Below, piece after piece: positions 36,577 to 45,013 of a stretch of 64,000 nt of DNA. The DNA comes from Arthrobacter sp. FB24 (GTDB lineage: Bacteria; Actinomycetota; Actinomycetes; Actinomycetales; Micrococcaceae), in the NCBI RefSeq assembly GCF_000196235.1, contig NC_008541.1, positions 124,001-188,000 on the forward strand, given 5' to 3'. Numbering within the stretch: position 1 is the stretch's first letter; the number at the start of each line of letters is the position of its first letter. The notes below the pieces were generated by a model. The model ran no database searches, had not been told where the DNA came from, and saw only the letters and a list, made by a program, of their open reading frames with translations. The position numbers and the translations under genes were made by a program.

Positions 36577-37069
36577 TCCGCCGGGGATTTCCTGGCTCCG
36601 GGTTTCGCCCAAATACGTGACAGTCCGACTGGTCGAATGGGCGTTGGGGAACCTCATCGCCGTGGCACTGCTGTCGCTGCCGCTCGTGTTCAGGCTGGCG
36701 GGCTGGTGGGAGTGGGTCCCGCTCTGGCTGGCCGTCACCGTCCCGGCAGTCACTTTGCTGCTGGCCGTCTGGCGGCTGCTGCTGATACCCCGCCAGGTGC
36801 GGGCCATCGGCTACGCCGAGCGCGACGACGACCTCCTGATCCGCAGCGGCATCTTCTTCCAGCGCACACTGGTGGTTCCCTACGGCCGGATGCAGTACGT
36901 GGACATCGGTGTGGGTCCCGTGGAACGCGGCCTGGGCCTCTGCACGCTGAAGCTGCACACCGCCTCGGCCGGGACCAATGCGGAGATTCCCGGCCTGCCG
37001 GCCGACGAGGGGGCGCGGCTCCGCGAGCAGCTGTCCGCCCGGGGCGCTGCACGGCTGGCCGGGCTGTGA
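36557..37069 (+). CDS. PH domain (bPH2/DUF304) membrane protein, YdbS-like
   Basis: A 170-residue protein with two N-terminal membrane helices (about 28-75) and a bacterial PH domain (about 80-155) marked by RNxxIRSGIF-like LLIRSGIFFQRTLVVPYGRMQYVDIGVG. It corresponds to B. subtilis YdbS, which works with YdbT; the pair is linked to resistance to some antimicrobial peptides there. The ATG at 36557 with GGGGAAGG upstream is preferred to an earlier in-frame start. It overlaps the DUF3180 gene by 20 bp and the next PH gene by 4 bp. Confidence 0.85.
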   Translation: MPTEAIDPPGISWLRVSPKYVTVRLVEWALGNLIAVALLSLPLVFRLAGWWEWVPLWLAVTVPAVTLLLAVWRLLLIPRQVRAIGYAERDDDLLIRSGIFFQRTLVVPYGRMQYVDIGVGPVERGLGLCTLKLHTASAGTNAEIPGLPADEGARLREQLSARGAARLAGL

Positions 37070-38739
37070 CCCCTGACAGCGCTGTGACACCCGGCGGGGC
37101 CGGACCCGGGCCTGCCCCGGGTGCTGCCGGGCCGAGCCCCGGCCCTGCCGGGCAGATCACCGGAAAGCCCGACGGCGAGTGGCTGCGGGTGCATCCCGCC
37201 TCACCCTTTATCCGGGGTTGGGTGGCGCTTGCCGCCATCGGTTTCTTCTTCGGCCGCGATACCTTCGAGCGGCTCCTGCAGGGCAGGCCCCTGATGGATG
37301 ACATGTTTACCGGACGCGTGCCGTTCCTGCTCGCCGGCGGCGGAGCGGTCCTGGTGCTGGCCGTCCTGGGGTTCATCACCACGTGGTACTTCACCCGGTA
37401 CCAGGTGGCCGAGGGCTTCGTCCGGGTGAACACCGGCTTCCTGTTCAAGCAGCAGCGCCAAGCCCGCTTGGACCGGGTGCAGGCCATCGACATCATGCAG
37501 CCGCTCCTGGCCAGAATCTTCGGCCTCGCCGAACTCAAGTTCGAGGTGGCCGACGCCGGCGAATCGGCCGTGCGCCTCGCCTACCTTCGCATTGACGACG
37601 CCCGCCAGCTGCGGGCCACCATCCTGGCCCGGGCGGCCGGCCTGGAACCCGACCCCGCCCGACCCGAAGCAGCCCTGCCGGAGGCGCCGGAATACGCCGT
37701 CCTGTCCGTGCCGCCGTCGCGCCTTGTCGGTTCGCTGCTGCTCAGTGAGCAGAGCTTCTTCGTGGTCCTCGGCGCGGTGGCTTCCGTGGTGCTGTCCGCC
37801 ATCACTGAAAGCCGAGGCTTCTACTTCTACCTGATCCCCGCCGTCCTCGGCCTGGCAGCCGCGTACTGGGGGGCGTTCATCAAGGGTTACAACTTCACCG
37901 CCGCCATTTCGCCCGACGGCATCCGGCTCCGTTACGGGCTGCTGGATACGCAGGCGCAGACCCTGCCGCCCGGCAGGATCCAGGCCGTAAAAGTCACGCA
38001 GCCGCCGCTGTGGCGGATCTTCGGCTGGTACCGGATGCAGGTGAACGTGGCCGGCTACGGCGGCCCCGGCAGCAACGGGGAAGGCGCGTCGCGCACCACG
38101 CTTCTCCCGGTGGGCGTCCTGGCAGACGTCATGAGGATGCTTGCGCTGGTGCTCCCCGACCCGGGTACGCCGGACCCCGCCCGCGTTTTTGCCGCCGGCC
38201 TGACCGGTCTGGCCCCCGCCGGGTTGTCTCCGGCGGGTCCGTCTCCCTCCAGCCCGTCACCCTCCGGGGGGATTTCGGGCGAAGAGCCCGACGGCGGGTT
38301 CGTCACCAGCCCGCGCCGTGTGCGCCTGCTGGCACCGCTGGGCTGGCGCCGCAACGGGTTCACCGCCACGGATACGGCACTGCTGATCCGTTCCGGCCGC
38401 CTGTGGCGCGAGCTGGTGGTGGTTCCGCACCAGCGCACGCAGTCGATGGCCCTGCACCAGGGGCCGCTGGCGAGGCGCTTCCGGGTGGCGGACCTCGTAC
38501 TGCACACCACGGCCGGACCGGTGTCCCCGCGGGTCATCCAAGCCGGACTGGACGAGGCCCGCGACCTGTTCGATGCCCAGGCCGCCCGTGCCCGGAAAGC
38601 CCGCAAACGCCAGACCAGCGAGCAATGGCTCGCGCAGGTCGCGCCGGAAGCGGCTGTGGAGGCGGGGAGCGAAACCAAGCCCATCAAAACCAAGCCTGTC
38701 GACCTACAAACCCACCAGGAAGGCCCGCACCATGGCTAA
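37066..38739 (+). CDS. Three-module PH domain membrane protein, YdbT-like
   Basis: A 557-residue protein with three bPH2 modules, each introduced by a statement of the type G-F/L-L/D-T/K-Q followed by RIQAV or RVQAI (near residues 125, 300) and a last module with RTQSMALHQGPLARRF near 460. Paired membrane helices lie at about 45-110 and 225-270. A Pro/Ser/Gly low-complexity linker (about 385-410) precedes the third module. The GTG start lies in a GTGA overlap with the YdbS-like gene. The two should form a membrane complex; ligand unknown. It overlaps the next gene by 8 bp. Confidence 0.85.
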   Translation: MTPDSAVTPGGAGPGPAPGAAGPSPGPAGQITGKPDGEWLRVHPASPFIRGWVALAAIGFFFGRDTFERLLQGRPLMDDMFTGRVPFLLAGGGAVLVLAVLGFITTWYFTRYQVAEGFVRVNTGFLFKQQRQARLDRVQAIDIMQPLLARIFGLAELKFEVADAGESAVRLAYLRIDDARQLRATILARAAGLEPDPARPEAALPEAPEYAVLSVPPSRLVGSLLLSEQSFFVVLGAVASVVLSAITESRGFYFYLIPAVLGLAAAYWGAFIKGYNFTAAISPDGIRLRYGLLDTQAQTLPPGRIQAVKVTQPPLWRIFGWYRMQVNVAGYGGPGSNGEGASRTTLLPVGVLADVMRMLALVLPDPGTPDPARVFAAGLTGLAPAGLSPAGPSPSSPSPSGGISGEEPDGGFVTSPRRVRLLAPLGWRRNGFTATDTALLIRSGRLWRELVVVPHQRTQSMALHQGPLARRFRVADLVLHTTAGPVSPRVIQAGLDEARDLFDAQAARARKARKRQTSEQWLAQVAPEAAVEAGSETKPIKTKPVDLQTHQEGPHHG

Positions 38740-39667
38740 GCCAGGACGCCTCGGCGTCGGAATCATTGGAGCCGGCAAGGTGGGCGCAGTCCTCGGTGCG
38801 GCGCTGCGCGCCGCGGAGCACGCCGTCGTCGGGGTTTCCGCCGTCTCGGACGCCAGCCGGGAACGCGCCGAAACCCTGCTCCCGGGCGTGCCGGTTCTCG
38901 ACGTGCAGGACATCGTGGAACGCTCCGAGCTGGTGCTGCTGGCAGTCCCCGACGACGCCCTCGGCGGGCTCGTGGAAGGCCTCGCCAAGCTCGGCGCCTG
39001 GCAGCCCGGACAGCTCGTGGCCCACACCTCGGGCCGCTTCGGCGTGGGCATCCTGCACCCGGTGCGGGCCGCCGGTGCCGTCCCGCTCGCGCTGCACCCC
39101 GCCATGACCTTCACCGGCATGAGCCTGGACCTCACCCGGCTGCTGGACTGCACATTCGGGGTCACGGCGGACGCTGCAATGCTGCCCATTGCGCAGGCAT
39201 TGGTGGTGGAGATGGGCGCCGAGCCGGTGGTGATTGCGGAAGGCGACCGTACCCAGTACCACGCGGCACTGGCGCACGGGTCGAACCACCTGGTCACCCT
39301 CGTAGCCCAGGCCTCACAGCTGCTGCGCGAAGTGGGCGTGGAATCCCCCGAACGCATGCTGGGACCACTGCTGCGGGCAACGTTGGAGAACGCGCTTGCC
39401 TCCGGCGAGTCCGCCCTCACAGGCCCGGTGGCCCGCGGCGATGTCGGCACGGTCGCCGCGCATGCGGAGGCCCTGCGGGAACACGACGCCGGTGCCGGCG
39501 GCGATATTCTGGAGGCCTACCTGGCCATGGCGCGGGCCACCGCGCACCGCGCCGGGAGCCGGGGACTGCTGAAACCGGACCAGCTGGATGCCATCCGGAA
39601 AGCCCTGGACGGTGTGGACAACGACGGTGTGGACAACGACGGGCCGCAGGCCACTGGAGGAAACTGA
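38732..39667 (+). CDS. Rossmann-like / DUF2520 domain protein
   Basis: A 311-residue protein with an N-terminal Rossmann fold ([18 protein letters not shown] at about 8-25) and a C-terminal all-helical DUF2520 domain, resembling pyrroline-5-carboxylate reductases and 2-dehydropantoate reductases. In actinobacteria and elsewhere this family regularly sits directly before panC, so a ketopantoate-reductase-like or pantothenate-related role is often suspected but unproven. ATG at 38732 with AGGAAGG eight bases upstream, overlapping the PH gene by 8 bp. A short tandem repeat ([11 protein letters not shown]) precedes the C-terminus. Confidence 0.85.
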   Translation: MAKPGRLGVGIIGAGKVGAVLGAALRAAEHAVVGVSAVSDASRERAETLLPGVPVLDVQDIVERSELVLLAVPDDALGGLVEGLAKLGAWQPGQLVAHTSGRFGVGILHPVRAAGAVPLALHPAMTFTGMSLDLTRLLDCTFGVTADAAMLPIAQALVVEMGAEPVVIAEGDRTQYHAALAHGSNHLVTLVAQASQLLREVGVESPERMLGPLLRATLENALASGESALTGPVARGDVGTVAAHAEALREHDAGAGGDILEAYLAMARATAHRAGSRGLLKPDQLDAIRKALDGVDNDGVDNDGPQATGGN

Positions 39668-39668
39668 C

Positions 39669-40598
39669 TTGGCGATCAAACTCGTGACCACCGCAGCGCA
39701 GCTGAGGGCCGAGAGCGCACGGCTGCTGACGGAAAAACAGGGCTCGTCGCAGGGACTTGTTCCCACCATGGGCGCCCTGCACGAAGGCCATGCCAGGCTG
39801 GCGCGCACCGCCGTCGAACAAAACGACGTTGTGGTGGCCAGCATCTTTGTCAATCCGCTGCAGTTCGGCGAGGCTGTGGACCTGGACCGCTACCCCCGCA
39901 CCCTCGAAGCGGACATGGAACTCCTGGACGCCGAGGGCGTGGACCTGGTGTTCGCACCTGCCGTGGAGGAGGTCTATCCGGGCGGCGAGCCCCTGGTCCG
40001 GGTGACGGCCGGACGGCTGGCCGGGAAATGGGAAGGCGCATCCCGCCCGGGCCATTTCGACGGTGCACTCACGGTGGTGGCCAAGCTGCTGCACTACGGC
40101 ATCCCCGGGACCGGGCTCCCCGGCGGAGGCGCCTTCGTGACCGGCGCCGGTGCGGGCCTGCCGGCGTACCGCGCCTACTTCGGCCAGAAGGATGCCCAGC
40201 AACTGACGCTGGTGCGGCGCATGGTGACGGACCTGAACTTCCCCGTGGAGATCGTGGCTGTTCCAACCGTCCGCTCCGCCGACGGGCTGGCCTTGAGCAG
40301 CCGGAACAGGTTCCTGTCCGGTGAGGAACGCGAGGCCGCCCTGGTGCTGTCCCGCGCGCTGAGGCTCCTCGAGGAGCGCGCCAACGCCCACGAACCATTG
40401 GATCTGGAGTCCGCCCAGGCCCTGGTGGAATCCCAGCCCCTGGTGGGACTGGACTACTTCGACGTGGTGGACCCGGAGACCCTTGAGCCCCTGGCCGAGA
40501 ACTGCAAGGAAACACCATTCCGCGGCGAAGGCCTGGCCATCATCGCGGCGAAGGTGGGGCCGGTCCGGCTCATTGACAACCTGCCGCTCAGTTCCTGA
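39669..40598 (+). CDS. panC: Pantothenate synthetase
   Basis: A 309-residue enzyme condensing pantoate and beta-alanine with ATP. The HIGH-like motif is [11 protein letters not shown] (near residue 29-39), followed by [10 protein letters not shown]; the pantoate site includes KDAQQL near 180 and the KMSKS-equivalent region is [10 protein letters not shown] near 212. TTG at 39669 is the start: GGAGG stands eight bases before it. panB and panD are not adjacent, although panD and coaX follow panC in many relatives. A weak stem plus six T residues closes the gene. Confidence 0.95.
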
Positions 40599-40606
40599 GG
40601 TTTTTT
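40587..40606 (+). terminator. Weak intrinsic terminator of the fol-pan run
   Basis: CTCAG (40587-40591) and CTGAG (40595-40599) form a five-base-pair stem overlapping the panC stop codon, followed by G and TTTTTT (40601-40606). The stem is short but the T-run is the longest in the region. Confidence 0.4.
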
Positions 40607-40609
40607 CCA

Positions 40610-40638
40610 GTGACGGGAATTACCCCGGGGGATAGACT
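40610..40638 (+). promoter_or_regulatory. Promoter of the MFS exporter gene
   Basis: GTGACG (40610-40615) and TAGACT (40633-40638) are separated by 17 bp and fit a housekeeping promoter, 63 bp before the ATG. The spacer contains CCCCGGGG, which could bind a repressor. Confidence 0.5.
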
Positions 40639-40700
40639 GTTGGAATCTGCAGCGACGATGCTCGCCGGAAACCACTTCACATCTCCCTAAGGGGATCCCC

Positions 40701-42185
40701 ATGTCTACAGACGTCTCTTCCAACGCCCACGGCGACCCCGTGCCCCCTGCCGCTGTGGAGGCGTCGACGGCGGCCCCGGTGAAGATGTCCCGCGAGTCGG
40801 TCACCATCATCGTCACCCTGCTCGTTGCCACCTTCGTAGTGATCCTCAACGAAACCATCATGAACGTCGCCCTCCAGCGGCTCATGGTGGACCTTGGCGT
40901 CGACGCCCCCACGGTGCAGTGGCTGTCCACGGGTTTTATGCTCACCATGGCCGTGGTCATCCCCACCACCGGATTTATCCTGCAACGGTTGTCCACCAGG
41001 GCCGTCTTCATGCTGGCCATGGGACTGTTCTCGGGCGGCACGCTCCTCGCCGCGCTGGCTCCGGGATTCGAAGTCCTCCTGCTGGCCCGCATCGTCCAGG
41101 CCGGCGGCACGGCCATCATGCTCCCGCTCCTGATGACCACCATCCTGACCCTGGTCCCGATCGAGCGCCGCGGCGCCGTCATGGGCAACGTGAGCATCGC
41201 CATTTCGGTGGCCCCGGCCATGGGCCCCACCGTGTCCGGGCTGATCCTCGAGCACTTCACGTGGCGCTTTATGTTCGTGTTCGTCCTGCCCATCGCCCTG
41301 GCCGCCTTCGCCATCGGAGCCCGCTACCTCACCAACATCGGCGAATCCGAGAAGACCCGGCTGGACATCCTGTCCGTGCTGTTGACCGTTCCCGCCTTCG
41401 GCGGACTGGTCTACGGACTCAGCCAGATCGGCGGAGGCCACGGCGGACAAAGCGGTCCCGGCGCCCCTGCCGTGGCTGCGCTGGCAATCGGCCTGGTGGC
41501 CATGACGGCGTTCGTCTTCCGCCAGCTGAAGCTGCAGAAGTCCGAAGGACCCCTGCTGGACCTCCGCGCGTTCAACTTCCGGATGTTCACCGTATCCGTG
41601 CTGCTCCTGGTGGTGGCCATGATCGCCCTGTTCGGCGCCGTGATCCTGCTCCCGCTGTACCTGCAGGAAATCCGCGGCCTGAAATCCCTGGAGACCGGCC
41701 TGGCGCTCCTGCCCGGCGGCCTGGCAATGGGCCTGCTGGGCCCGTTCATCGGCCGTGTCTTCGACAAGGTGGGCCCGCTTCCGCTGACCGTCACCGGCTC
41801 GGTCATGATGGTGCTGTCCCTCTGGCAGTTCTCCATGCTGAATGCGGAAACGGCCGTCTGGTGGATCGTGACGCTGCACGTGGTCCTCAGCCTTGGCCTG
41901 GCGCTCCTGTTCACTCCGGCGTTCACCACCGGACTCAACCCGCTGCCGCCGCACCTCTACTCGCACGGATCGGCCATCATGAGCACGCTGCAGCAGGTGG
42001 CCGGTGCTGCCGGAACCGCGCTCCTGGTCTCGATCTACGCCGTAGTGTCCGCCGGATCAGGCATCATCGCCGGCATGCACTCGGCGTTCCTGACGGCGGC
42101 GATCATAGCCGTGGCCGCCGTCGTTCTTTCCGCCATGATGCGCAAGACCGCGGGCGCGGAGCATACGGCCCCTGCAGCGCACTAG
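40701..42185 (+). CDS. MFS exporter, DHA2 (EmrB/QacA) family
   Basis: A 494-residue major-facilitator transporter with 14 predicted helices. ILNETIMNVALQRLMVDLG in helix 1 is the DHA2 signature (normally with an Asp, here Asn-Glu), followed by WLSTGFMLTMAV and motif A-like RLSTRAVFMLAMGLFSGG. Such proteins expel drugs or other amphipathic compounds using the proton gradient. No regulator lies beside it. It separates panC from lysS together with the three hydrolase genes, so this segment looks inserted into the conserved block. AAGGGG precedes the ATG. Confidence 0.88.
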   Translation: MSTDVSSNAHGDPVPPAAVEASTAAPVKMSRESVTIIVTLLVATFVVILNETIMNVALQRLMVDLGVDAPTVQWLSTGFMLTMAVVIPTTGFILQRLSTRAVFMLAMGLFSGGTLLAALAPGFEVLLLARIVQAGGTAIMLPLLMTTILTLVPIERRGAVMGNVSIAISVAPAMGPTVSGLILEHFTWRFMFVFVLPIALAAFAIGARYLTNIGESEKTRLDILSVLLTVPAFGGLVYGLSQIGGGHGGQSGPGAPAVAALAIGLVAMTAFVFRQLKLQKSEGPLLDLRAFNFRMFTVSVLLLVVAMIALFGAVILLPLYLQEIRGLKSLETGLALLPGGLAMGLLGPFIGRVFDKVGPLPLTVTGSVMMVLSLWQFSMLNAETAVWWIVTLHVVLSLGLALLFTPAFTTGLNPLPPHLYSHGSAIMSTLQQVAGAAGTALLVSIYAVVSAGSGIIAGMHSAFLTAAIIAVAAVVLSAMMRKTAGAEHTAPAAH

Positions 42186-42222
42186 CTCCCGGCTTTGGGC
42201 GCTGTGCGCGGTGAATCGGCGG

Positions 42223-43059
42223 TCAGCCGGCGAAGAACTCGCTGAGTTCGGTGATCAGCTTATCCGGCGCACGGTTGACGCCGTCGTGGCCGGCTCCCGG
42301 CAGGATGGTGTAGCTCGAACCGGACAGGACATCGTGGATCTGGCCGCACGCGATCCCGAAGTAGGCCGGGCTCTTCTCGCCCACAATAATGAGCGTCTCC
42401 AGCGGCAATGCCAGGAACGGCTCGGCAGGCATGTCCGCCGCGATGATCGCCTTGATCTCCCGGACGCCGGTCTTCATCAGTTCGCGCTGCTGCTTGCCCA
42501 CCGGTGTTCCGGCGGTCAGCTTGTTGGCCAGGGTCAGCATGGAGAGCGGCATCCGCGAGGACAAGGCCCCGCCCGTCTCAAGTCCCCGGAGCAGCACGGC
42601 GAGGGCACGGTCGTCGTCGCCGGCCGCGGTGGCGCGTTCGTACTCGGCGATCCAGTCGGCCTTGACGCTGTGGTTCACGGAGACGGCGGGATCGTAGACT
42701 GCCAGCCGTTCCACCGGGAGCGTCCGTGCGGCGTGGAGCGCCACGGCGCCTCCGAAGCTGTGGCCGAAGACATCCGTGCTGGCCGTGTGCCTCATCACGG
42801 TGTCCAGGTCCCGGATGTCAACGTCCAGCGTGTAGTCGTTCGGCTGCGCCGACGATTCGCCCCGCCCGCGACGGTTGAACGTGTGCACCGGGCGGCCCAG
42901 CGACGCACTCAGCTTCTGGGCAAAGCGCGTATAGTCCGCGGCGGTGACCATTGAGGCCTGAACGACGACGACGCCCGAGCCTGCCGAAGCCAGCTCCGCT
43001 CCCGTGGTGTACAGCTCCAGCGTTCCGCCGTCGGGTGTTTTGATGTTCTCGCGCGTCAT
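42223..43059 (-). CDS. Alpha/beta hydrolase, tandem paralogue 1
   Basis: A 278-residue alpha/beta hydrolase. The segment NRRGRGESSAQPNDY (near 62) and nucleophile elbow GHSFGG (near 97-102) are shared with the next two genes. The oxyanion region VVVQASMV replaces the common HG motif. Late acid and His are in IIVGEKS and PGAGHD. No signal peptide. The ATG is preceded on the minus strand by TAGGCT with a six-base spacer and no ribosome site. The group resembles cluster hydrolases often annotated only as alpha/beta hydrolase; substrate unknown. Confidence 0.82.
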   Translation of the reverse strand: MTRENIKTPDGGTLELYTTGAELASAGSGVVVVQASMVTAADYTRFAQKLSASLGRPVHTFNRRGRGESSAQPNDYTLDVDIRDLDTVMRHTASTDVFGHSFGGAVALHAARTLPVERLAVYDPAVSVNHSVKADWIAEYERATAAGDDDRALAVLLRGLETGGALSSRMPLSMLTLANKLTAGTPVGKQQRELMKTGVREIKAIIAADMPAEPFLALPLETLIIVGEKSPAYFGIACGQIHDVLSGSSYTILPGAGHDGVNRAPDKLITELSEFFAG

Positions 43060-43065
43060 GTTCCG

Positions 43066-43071
43066 AGCCTA
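43066..43071 (-). promoter_or_regulatory. Leaderless-type -10 hexamer TAGGCT
   Basis: On the minus strand TAGGCT ends six bases before the ATG at 43059, giving paralogue 1 its own probable leaderless transcript. Confidence 0.45.
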
Positions 43072-43120
43072 CCCGGGGCGGCAGGAACCGCACAGCAGGA
43101 GGGGCCGGCAAGCACGTGCA

Positions 43121-43975
43121 TCAGCCCTTGTAGTAGGCGGAGATGTCCGCGACCAGTTCCTTCACGGCCGCGGGTATGGAGGCGTGGACGCATTTGGGTG
43201 ACACCTGGAGGACGCTCCCGGGAACGGCCCGGTGCAGCAGTTCGGCTGTCACCTTGTAGTACCTGGGACTTTTGGAGCCGACCATGAACCTGGTGTTCGG
43301 CGGGAGGACGGAGAAATCCCGGACGTGGTCGGCTTCGTCGAACACCGCCTTGAGCTCGCCCACGCCGCTGGGCATGACCTCTTTGAAGAGCCGGTTCACC
43401 TTGGTCCGCGACACCAGCGCCATCAGCCCGGCGAGGACCGGCTCCGGAATCCTGGCCATGGCAGTGCCGGGCTGCATGCCTTTCTTGAGCTTGGCCAGGG
43501 CGTGCGGGACGTTGCCCTCGTTGACTGAGCGTTCGAAACTGTCCAGCCAGGACGTATCCACGCTGCCGTCGATGTTTACTGCAGCGTCATAGACCGCAAG
43601 CCTGTCCGGCTGGTGTGCGGTGCCGACGAACTCCTGCACCGCATTGAGCGCCACGGAGCCCCCCAGGCTGTGCCCGAAAAGGTTGCGGGCGCCGGTGGCG
43701 TCCATGATGGTTCTGACATCGGCGATCTCGGTGGCCATGGAGTAGTCCGCCGGCTGCGGCGTGGACTCTCCGCGGCCGCGCCGGTCGTAGACGTCCACCG
43801 CCCAGCCGTCGCCGAGGCCCTTGGACAGTGCCTCGGAAAACGGCCGGTAGATCAGTGCCGTGAGGAAGGCTCCGCCGATCACCACAACCCGGCGCTCGCC
43901 GGGGGCATCCACGGTTCCGTAACTGTACAAAGCCAGCCGCCCGCCGTCGTGCGTGGTGATGAGCTGCTGCTTCAC
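43121..43975 (-). CDS. Alpha/beta hydrolase, tandem paralogue 2
   Basis: A 284-residue paralogue of the flanking genes, with DRRGRGESTPQPADYS near 65, GHSLGG as nucleophile elbow near 97, and an acid site near FMVGSKS. The expected late catalytic His lies in a changed context (SPKCVHASIP instead of PGAGHD). I choose GTG at 43975, with GGGGGA just upstream, because it aligns with the N-termini of both paralogues; an in-frame GTG at 44005 adds ten residues. It follows paralogue 3 by 26 bp and precedes paralogue 1 by 61 bp. Confidence 0.8.
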   Translation of the reverse strand: MKQQLITTHDGGRLALYSYGTVDAPGERRVVVIGGAFLTALIYRPFSEALSKGLGDGWAVDVYDRRGRGESTPQPADYSMATEIADVRTIMDATGARNLFGHSLGGSVALNAVQEFVGTAHQPDRLAVYDAAVNIDGSVDTSWLDSFERSVNEGNVPHALAKLKKGMQPGTAMARIPEPVLAGLMALVSRTKVNRLFKEVMPSGVGELKAVFDEADHVRDFSVLPPNTRFMVGSKSPRYYKVTAELLHRAVPGSVLQVSPKCVHASIPAAVKELVADISAYYKG

Positions 43976-44001
43976 TGTTCCCCCACGTTCGCGGATTTCC
44001 T

Positions 44002-44913
44002 TCACGGGCCCATCCTAAAACGGTTGCCCAGCGGGTACCCGGCGGCGCGGATCCGCTGGAGCCGGAGGCCGGCGTCGTTGGCCAGGAAGCGCGCGGTGGT
44101 GAGGGCCAGGCGATGCCCGGGGCGTAGCGGGCCCTCGTGCAGCTGCCCGGGCACGAGTGCGAACTCGATCGACGGGACTGCCTCTGCGAGCAGGCGGCCG
44201 GTCTCGGCGAAGTACGGCGGGCTCCAGCCTCCGCTGAGCATCAGGGTCGGTGTGGTGACGTCGGCGAAGTCCGCCAGCTCGGCGTCGGCGTCCAACACGG
44301 CCCGCATTTCCACCACCGCGGTGGGCAGCAGCTGCCGCATTTCGGCGCCAAGGCGGGTCCGGGCGGACAGGATGCTCAGCATGCGTAAGGCACCCAGCGG
44401 GAGTTTGGAGATCGGCCCGGCTGTTTCCAGGCCCTGCACCAGGTGCGCCCAGGCGTGGTCAAGCTGTCCGGCCGCCATCGAGTGTTCAAGTTCCGGCCGC
44501 CACCGCCGGCTCAGGCTGCCGGACAGGGAAACCGCGGCGTCGTACGTCACGAGCCGTCGGATCGGTTCGGACCGGGCCGCCTGCAGGGCCACGAAGCCGC
44601 CATAGCTGTGGGCCACCACGTCCGTGGAGCCGGTTGCCCGCATGACGTCACGGAGGTCGCTGACCTCCGTGGCCACCGAATAGTCTTCAGGCTGGCCCGA
44701 GGAACCGCCGCGGCCGCGGCGGTTATAGGTATGAACCGGCCGCCCCAGCAGGCGCGCGATCTTCATCGCGAACGGGCGGTATAGCGCGTCAGTTACCAGC
44801 GTTCCGTGAATGACGACGATGCCGGGCTGCCCGGCGCTGTTTCCGCCGCTACCGAAAGAGTGCAGCTCAAGGTGGCCGTCGCCGTCGTCCGTGCTAATCG
44901 TCCGAGTTTCCAC
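44002..44913 (-). CDS. Alpha/beta hydrolase, tandem paralogue 3
   Basis: A 303-residue paralogue with VIHGTLV as oxyanion region, NRRGRGGSSGQPEDYS near 70 and AHSYGG at the nucleophile elbow (Ala for the usual Gly). The late acid and His are in LMLSGGWS and PGQLHEGP. GTG at 44913 is taken as start: on the minus strand TAGACT lies seven bases upstream, and the frame beyond toward 45105 crosses the lysS promoter. It is divergent from lysS, with 100 bp between starts. Confidence 0.82.
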   Translation of the reverse strand: METRTISTDDGDGHLELHSFGSGGNSAGQPGIVVIHGTLVTDALYRPFAMKIARLLGRPVHTYNRRGRGGSSGQPEDYSVATEVSDLRDVMRATGSTDVVAHSYGGFVALQAARSEPIRRLVTYDAAVSLSGSLSRRWRPELEHSMAAGQLDHAWAHLVQGLETAGPISKLPLGALRMLSILSARTRLGAEMRQLLPTAVVEMRAVLDADAELADFADVTTPTLMLSGGWSPPYFAETGRLLAEAVPSIEFALVPGQLHEGPLRPGHRLALTTARFLANDAGLRLQRIRAAGYPLGNRFRMGP

Positions 44914-44920
44914 AGCCCCG

Positions 44921-44926
44921 AGTCTA
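44921..44926 (-). promoter_or_regulatory. Leaderless-type -10 hexamer TAGACT
   Basis: On the minus strand TAGACT ends seven bases before the GTG at 44913; no ribosome site is positioned correctly (a GGAGG is 17 bases away). Confidence 0.45.
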
Positions 44927-44999
44927 TTCCCCTCCACGCAGCGTCCTTCCGGGTGAGCCGGATCGCGGGCGGCCGGAAAACAAGCCGGGGAACTCCCGG

Positions 45000-45005
45000 T
45001 AAACT
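45000..45005 (+). promoter_or_regulatory. Leaderless-type -10 hexamer TAAACT of lysS
   Basis: TAAACT ends eight bases before the lysS GTG at 45014. No Shine-Dalgarno is found. Confidence 0.5.
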
Positions 45006-45013
45006 TAGGGATT

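Noticed and set aside
36637..37065. Long extension of the three-module PH protein
   Set aside because: It runs through the YdbS-like gene in another frame; the GTG at 37066 in a GTGA overlap is the natural start.
40919..42214. A 431-codon plus-strand frame inside the MFS gene
   Set aside because: Shifted frame of the transporter, rich in Arg, Pro and His with no hydrophobic pattern.
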